20,288 bases of DNA from Ilumatobacteraceae bacterium (GTDB lineage: Bacteria > Actinomycetota > Acidimicrobiia > Acidimicrobiales > Ilumatobacteraceae): the NCBI GenBank assembly GCA_025463305.1, contig JAOBWK010000076.1, positions 1-20,288 of the forward strand, written 5' to 3'. Below are positions 16,258 through 20,288 of this stretch, in pieces (positions within the stretch are counted from its first letter, which is position 1; every line of letters starts with the position of its first letter). Below the pieces are notes generated by a model. That model was not told the DNA's origin and searched no databases. It saw nothing but the letters and a program-made list of their open reading frames with translations. The translations under genes and the position numbers were made by a program.

Positions 16258-17195
16258 CAGCGCGACGGCTGGACCGACAGCTGGGTCGGGTCCCACATGC
16301 CGTAGCGGCTGTCGACCGTGGCCTTGCTGTTCTGCAGCAGCCGGTTCTCGGTCTGCGCGCCGAGGATCTGGTTGACGAGCGGCGTCGCGATCTTCGACAC
16401 CTCGTCCCACGGGCGCTCCATGAAGATGAAGTACTGGGTGGTTGTGCCGTCCTGGCCGGTGAAGGGCAGCGGCGCGGCAGCCTCGCCGATCTTGACCTTC
16501 GACAGCGCATCACCGACCGTCTGGTTCACGGTGTTGGCCAAGAAGCACTCCGACGGCGGCGTGCCGGTGGACACGACGCCACCCTTGCCGAGCGTGGAGT
16601 CGGTGTTGTTCGCGTCGGCGAGGCTGGCGAAGTCGGCGCCGCCCTGGAGCTGCTTGTAGACGGCGTTCGCGGTGGCCTGGTCGGGCAGGGCGATGAGGCG
16701 CATGCAGAGCGTGTTCGACTCCGACACGCCGGCGTCGTAGGTGAGCTTGCTGTCGCCGGCCGGGATGAGCGAGCTCTTGACCAGCGCGTTCTGGCCGGCG
16801 AGCTCGTCGACGAACAGCGCCTGGGTGATCGGCGAGAGGTTCGCCCAACCGGTGAGCGAGGCCTTCAGCGTGGTCTCCGCATCGGTGCGCGAGGCGGCGT
16901 CGATCGGCGAGCCCGCCTTGGCCAGCGCGTCGGACAGGAGCTTCGACACGATCCACTTCGACAGCACGCTGCGCACCGAGACCCCGGACACATCGCCGGC
17001 GACGGGCGCGGCGATCTGCTGCGCGGTGACGAGCTCGTTCGTCATCGCCTGCAGATCGTCGACGGTGAGGACCTTGCCGTTCACCTTCGCGGCCTCGTCG
17101 TTCTTCTTGAACGTGCTGCATCCGCTGGCGATCGTGGCGGTGAGCGCGACCGCGGCAACGGAGACGGAAAGGCGACGAATCACGCGGATGACCAT
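16257..17195 (-). CDS. SurA-like lipoprotein with PpiC-type peptidyl-prolyl isomerase region
   Basis: A 312-residue exported lipoprotein. The signal peptide has basic residues RVIRR, a hydrophobic core and the lipobox IASGC with Cys26, so it should be anchored on the outer face of the cytoplasmic membrane. A SurA N-terminal-like chaperone domain follows (about 35-150), then a parvulin/PpiC-like part (about 160-265: MRLIALPDQATANAVYKQL, FASLADANN, GKGGVV, VKIGEAAAPLPF). The likely role is folding of secreted proteins. The parvulin catalytic residues are only loosely matched, so a chaperone-only function is possible. It begins 30 nt after mfd and its stop overlaps the mazG start. Related lipoproteins sit at this locus in other Actinobacteria. 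Confidence 0.85.
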   Translation of the reverse strand: MVIRVIRRLSVSVAAVALTATIASGCSTFKKNDEAAKVNGKVLTVDDLQAMTNELVTAQQIAAPVAGDVSGVSVRSVLSKWIVSKLLSDALAKAGSPIDAASRTDAETTLKASLTGWANLSPITQALFVDELAGQNALVKSSLIPAGDSKLTYDAGVSESNTLCMRLIALPDQATANAVYKQLQGGADFASLADANNTDSTLGKGGVVSTGTPPSECFLANTVNQTVGDALSKVKIGEAAAPLPFTGQDGTTTQYFIFMERPWDEVSKIATPLVNQILGAQTENRLLQNSKATVDSRYGMWDPTQLSVQPSR

Positions 17196-17225
17196 ACCGC
17201 GACGGACCGCTCCGGCTGAATCGCG

Positions 17226-20200
17226 TCAGCGCGAATTCGCGCCGGCCAGGGCGGGTTCGGCCACCACCGGGGGCGGGATCAGCTCGCGCAGGAACCCGAC
17301 GAGGAACGTCGCTGGATCGACGCCCTTCTTGATCGGCACCACCAGCTGGCGGACCTCGTCCTTGACGATGGCGTTGCGGGCCAGGCGCTTGAGGCGCATC
17401 TCCTCGCTGGTGCGCAGCGTGATCGGGCCGAGGCGGGCCTCGTTCGAGCTGATCGAGATGTCCTTCAGCCCGAGCCGGTTGCAGTCGGCGCGCAGCCGGC
17501 CGATCATCAGCAGCGACTCAGCGGAGGCGGGCAGCGGGCCGTAGCGGTCCTCCCACTCCTCGCGGATGTCGTCGACGTCGGCGTCGGTCTGGATGGCCGC
17601 CAGACGACGGTAGGCCTCGAGCCGCAGGGCCTCCTTCGGCACGTAGGTGGCGGGCAGGTGGGCGTCGGTCGGCACGTCGAGCTTGACCTCCTGCACCGGC
17701 TTCTGCTCCTCGCCCTTCATCTCGCTGACGGCCTCGGTGACCATCTGGCAGTAGAGGTCGTAGCCGACTGCCGCGATGTGTCCGCTCTGGGCCTGGCCGA
17801 GCAGGTTGCCGGCACCGCGGATCTCGAGGTCGCGCATCGCGATCTTGAAGCCGCTGCCGAGATCGGTGGCCTCGCCGATGGTCTTCAACCGCTCGTACGC
17901 CTCCTCCGACAGGCTCTTGTCCGGCGGGTAGAACAGGTAGGCGTAGGCACGTGAACCACTGCGGCCGACGCGACCACGGAGCTGGTGCATCTGGCCGAGC
18001 CCGAGCAGATCGGACCGCTCGACGACCAGGGTGTTCACCGTCGGCATGTCGATGCCGCTCTCGATGATGGTGGTGCAGACGAGCACGTCGAGGTTGCCCT
18101 CGGAGAAGTCGAGCACGACCTGCTCCAGCGTGCCCTCGTCCATCTGCCCGTGGGCGATCGCGACGCGTGCCTCGGGCACGAGCTCGCGCAGCCGCATCGC
18201 GCAGGACTCGATCGACTGCACGCGGTTGTGGACCCAGAACACCTGGCCCTCGCGCAGAAGCTCGCGGCGGATCGACTCGACGGCGACGCGCTCGTCGTAC
18301 TCGCCGACGAAGGTGAGGATCGGCTGGCGATCGGCCGGCGGTGTCTGCAGCAACGAGAGGTCGCGGATGCCGACGAGGCTCATCTCGAGCGTGCGCGGGA
18401 TCGGCGTCGCGCTGAGCGTCAAGACGTCGACGTTGACCTTCAGCTTCTTCATCGCCTCCTTGTGCTGCACGCCGAAGCGCTGTTCCTCGTCGACGATCAG
18501 CAGGCCGAGGTCCTTGAACTTCACGCTCTCCTGGAGCAGGCGGTGGGTGCCGATCACGCAGTCGACCTCGCCGCTGGCGAGGCCCTCGATGACCTTCTTC
18601 GCCTGGCTGTTGGTGAGGAACCGGCTGAGCACCTCGACACGCACCGGGTAGCCGGAGAAGCGATCGGCGAACACGTTGCCGTGCTGGGTGGCGAGCAGCG
18701 TGGTGGGCGCCATCACCGCCACCTGCTTGCCGTCCTGGATCGCCTTGAACGCCGCGCGCACGGCCACCTCGGTCTTGCCGAAGCCGACGTCGCCGCACAC
18801 CAGGCGATCCATCGGGAACGCCCGCTCCATGTCGGCCTTGGTCTCGTCGATGGCCGTCTTCTGATCGGGCGTCTCGACGAACGGGAAGGCGTCCTCCATG
18901 TCGTGCTGCCACGGGGTGTCGGGGCCGAACGCGTGGCCCGGCGCGTTGACGCGCTTCTGGTAGAGCACGACGAGCTCCTGGGCGATCTCGCGCACGGCGG
19001 ACTTGACCTTCGACTTCGCCTTCGCGAAATCCGCGCCACCGAGGCGGTGGAGCACCGGTGCCTCGCCGCCGACGTACTGGCGGATCGTGTCGATCTGATC
19101 GCTCGGGATGTAGAGCTTGTCGCCGCCCTTGTAGGCGAGCAGCAGGTAGTCGCGCTCGACGCCACCGATGGTGCGCTTGACCATGCCCTCGTACTGGCCG
19201 ACGCCGTGCTGCTGGTGCACGACGTAGTTGCCCGGCTTGAGGTCCTCGAAGAACCCGGCGCTCTGGCGCTTGCGGGTGCGTGGCTGGCGGTGGGTGCGGC
19301 GGCGGCCGGTGAGGTCGCCCTCGGCGACGATGGCCACCTTCGCGCCCGGCACGGTGACGCCGCGGTGCAGGGGAGCGACCACGACGATGCCGCCGGGACG
19401 GGCGAACGTCGGCGGCTCGTCGACGGGCGCGATCGCGAAGTCGAGACCCCGCTCGCGCAGCAGCTGCGACAGGCGCTGCGCCGAGCCCTCGGTGTCGGCG
19501 GTGACCACCACGTTGAACTTGTCGGCGAGCAGCTCCTTGAGGCGGTTGGTGAGCCCCTCGCCGTCGCCGACGACCGGCCCCCAACCGCTGGCGTTCACCA
19601 TCGGCGAGTCGGGGTTCTCCGGCGTGACGGTCATCAACCACGCGCTCGCCCCGTGCTGTGTGTTCGTGGCCTGTCCGCCGAGCAGCTTGTCGGGCTGGGC
19701 GTGCAGGCGCGGGAAGGCGACATCGGGATCGCGGCCCCACGTGCTGGCGAGGGCACGGGCGAGGTCGTCCTCCTCGTCGAGCAGGTCCTTGGCGCGATCG
19801 CGCATCCGCCGCGGCTCGACGATGATCACCTTGCCGGTGCTCGGCAGCGCGTCGGTGAGCAGCTGGTCGACATCGGTGAGCCACGGCAGCCAGCTCTCCA
19901 TGCCGTCGAAGTGGGCGCCCTCGCTGAGCCGCTCCCACTGCTCGCGGCCCCACGGCTCGTCGCCGATCAGCCGGCCGGCGCGCTCGCGCACCGCCGCGCT
20001 CGGCAGCAGCTCGCGGGCCGGGAAGATGAACGCCTCGGCGAGGTCGCCGGTGCTGCGCTGGTCGGCCACGCTGATGCTCGTCAACCGATCGACCTCGTCG
20101 CCCCACAGGTCGATGCGGATCGGCGCGTCGGTGGTGGATGGGAAGACGTCGATGATGGCGCCGCGGCGGGCGACCTCGCCCCGGTGCTCGACGAGCTCCT

Positions 20201-20288
20201 CGCGGCGATAGCCGTTGGCCACCAGCGTCTGCAGCAGCTCCTCCGGATCGATGGTCATGCCCGGCGCGACGCGCACCGGGTCCACGTC
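17226..20288 (-). CDS. mfd: Transcription-repair coupling factor Mfd, 5'-truncated by the window edge
   Basis: About 1020 residues are visible. E. coli Mfd has 1148 residues with Walker A near 630; here Walker A (GDVGFGKT) is at about 498 of the visible part, so roughly 130 N-terminal residues lie beyond the window. The visible order is the end of the UvrB-like region, the RNA polymerase-interacting (CarD-like) domain at about 345-410 (YVVHQQHGVGQYEG), the superfamily 2 translocase with Walker A, DEEQ box (599-602), LSATPIPRT, GRVGRSG and RGAGNLLG, and the C-terminal TRCF domain (about 870-1000). It moves stalled polymerase off DNA and recruits UvrA for strand-specific repair. It is the first visible gene of the minus-strand block. 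Confidence 0.97.
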   Translation of the reverse strand, partial: DVDPVRVAPGMTIDPEELLQTLVANGYRREELVEHRGEVARRGAIIDVFPSTTDAPIRIDLWGDEVDRLTSISVADQRSTGDLAEAFIFPARELLPSAAVRERAGRLIGDEPWGREQWERLSEGAHFDGMESWLPWLTDVDQLLTDALPSTGKVIIVEPRRMRDRAKDLLDEEDDLARALASTWGRDPDVAFPRLHAQPDKLLGGQATNTQHGASAWLMTVTPENPDSPMVNASGWGPVVGDGEGLTNRLKELLADKFNVVVTADTEGSAQRLSQLLRERGLDFAIAPVDEPPTFARPGGIVVVAPLHRGVTVPGAKVAIVAEGDLTGRRRTHRQPRTRKRQSAGFFEDLKPGNYVVHQQHGVGQYEGMVKRTIGGVERDYLLLAYKGGDKLYIPSDQIDTIRQYVGGEAPVLHRLGGADFAKAKSKVKSAVREIAQELVVLYQKRVNAPGHAFGPDTPWQHDMEDAFPFVETPDQKTAIDETKADMERAFPMDRLVCGDVGFGKTEVAVRAAFKAIQDGKQVAVMAPTTLLATQHGNVFADRFSGYPVRVEVLSRFLTNSQAKKVIEGLASGEVDCVIGTHRLLQESVKFKDLGLLIVDEEQRFGVQHKEAMKKLKVNVDVLTLSATPIPRTLEMSLVGIRDLSLLQTPPADRQPILTFVGEYDERVAVESIRRELLREGQVFWVHNRVQSIESCAMRLRELVPEARVAIAHGQMDEGTLEQVVLDFSEGNLDVLVCTTIIESGIDMPTVNTLVVERSDLLGLGQMHQLRGRVGRSGSRAYAYLFYPPDKSLSEEAYERLKTIGEATDLGSGFKIAMRDLEIRGAGNLLGQAQSGHIAAVGYDLYCQMVTEAVSEMKGEEQKPVQEVKLDVPTDAHLPATYVPKEALRLEAYRRLAAIQTDADVDDIREEWEDRYGPLPASAESLLMIGRLRADCNRLGLKDISISSNEARLGPITLRTSEEMRLKRLARNAIVKDEVRQLVVPIKKGVDPATFLVGFLRELIPPPVVAEPALAGANSR

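Noticed and set aside
17518..20106. An 862-codon minus-strand frame overlapping mfd in another frame
   Set aside because: It is rich in Arg, Ala, Pro and Gly and lies wholly inside mfd, whose own frame carries every Mfd motif.

Overview
This is a GC-rich, densely coded stretch of bacterial chromosome. The right half carries the block mfd, SurA-like lipoprotein, mazG, eno, FtsB/DivIC-like gene. This block is typical of Actinobacteria and resembles mfd-mazG-lpqU-eno-Rv1024 of Mycobacterium tuberculosis. Together with a two-domain MazG, GTG starts and few Shine-Dalgarno sites, it suggests a free-living aerobic actinobacterium. An Acidimicrobiia (Ilumatobacter-like) lineage is my guess and is not proven by the sequence.

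Left, plus strand (2-5746): a one-carbon or methylated-amine unit. It has a 5'-truncated MttB-family (trimethylamine/betaine type, non-pyrrolysine) methyltransferase. A fused FAD oxidoreductase/GcvT protein of the dimethylglycine/sarcosine dehydrogenase family follows, then etfB and etfA. The last three genes are separated by 1 nt or overlap by 4 nt. The likely logic is removal of N-methyl groups to a corrinoid protein or tetrahydrofolate, with electrons passed to ETF and on to the quinone pool. A 10-bp hairpin separates the mttB-like gene from the rest.

Middle, plus strand (5847-8163): three small accessory genes, namely an ankyrin-repeat protein that looks leaderless, a class I SAM methyltransferase with a perfect AGGAGG, and an Asp-nucleophile alpha/beta hydrolase of epoxide-hydrolase type. 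An amidohydrolase (8170-9438, minus) converges on the hydrolase with a 6-nt gap. It is divergent from an ArsR-family regulator plus SRPBCC protein pair (9529-10334, plus). The divergent gap holds a consensus-like promoter overlapped by a 32-bp nested palindrome, very probably the ArsR operator.

Right, minus strand (20288 down to 10358): mfd (N-terminus cut by the window edge), SurA-like lipoprotein, mazG (stop and start share one base), eno and an FtsB-like divisome protein. After these, 38 nt on, comes an isolated form-II CoxL-like molybdenum hydroxylase large subunit with no small or medium subunit in the window. No tRNA, rRNA, CRISPR, insertion sequence or phage gene was seen. No stretch longer than 108 bases lacks a gene. 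I did not find a clearly new kind of system; the most interesting items are the MttB/GcvT-fusion/ETF unit, the nested palindrome and the orphan CoxL-like subunit.
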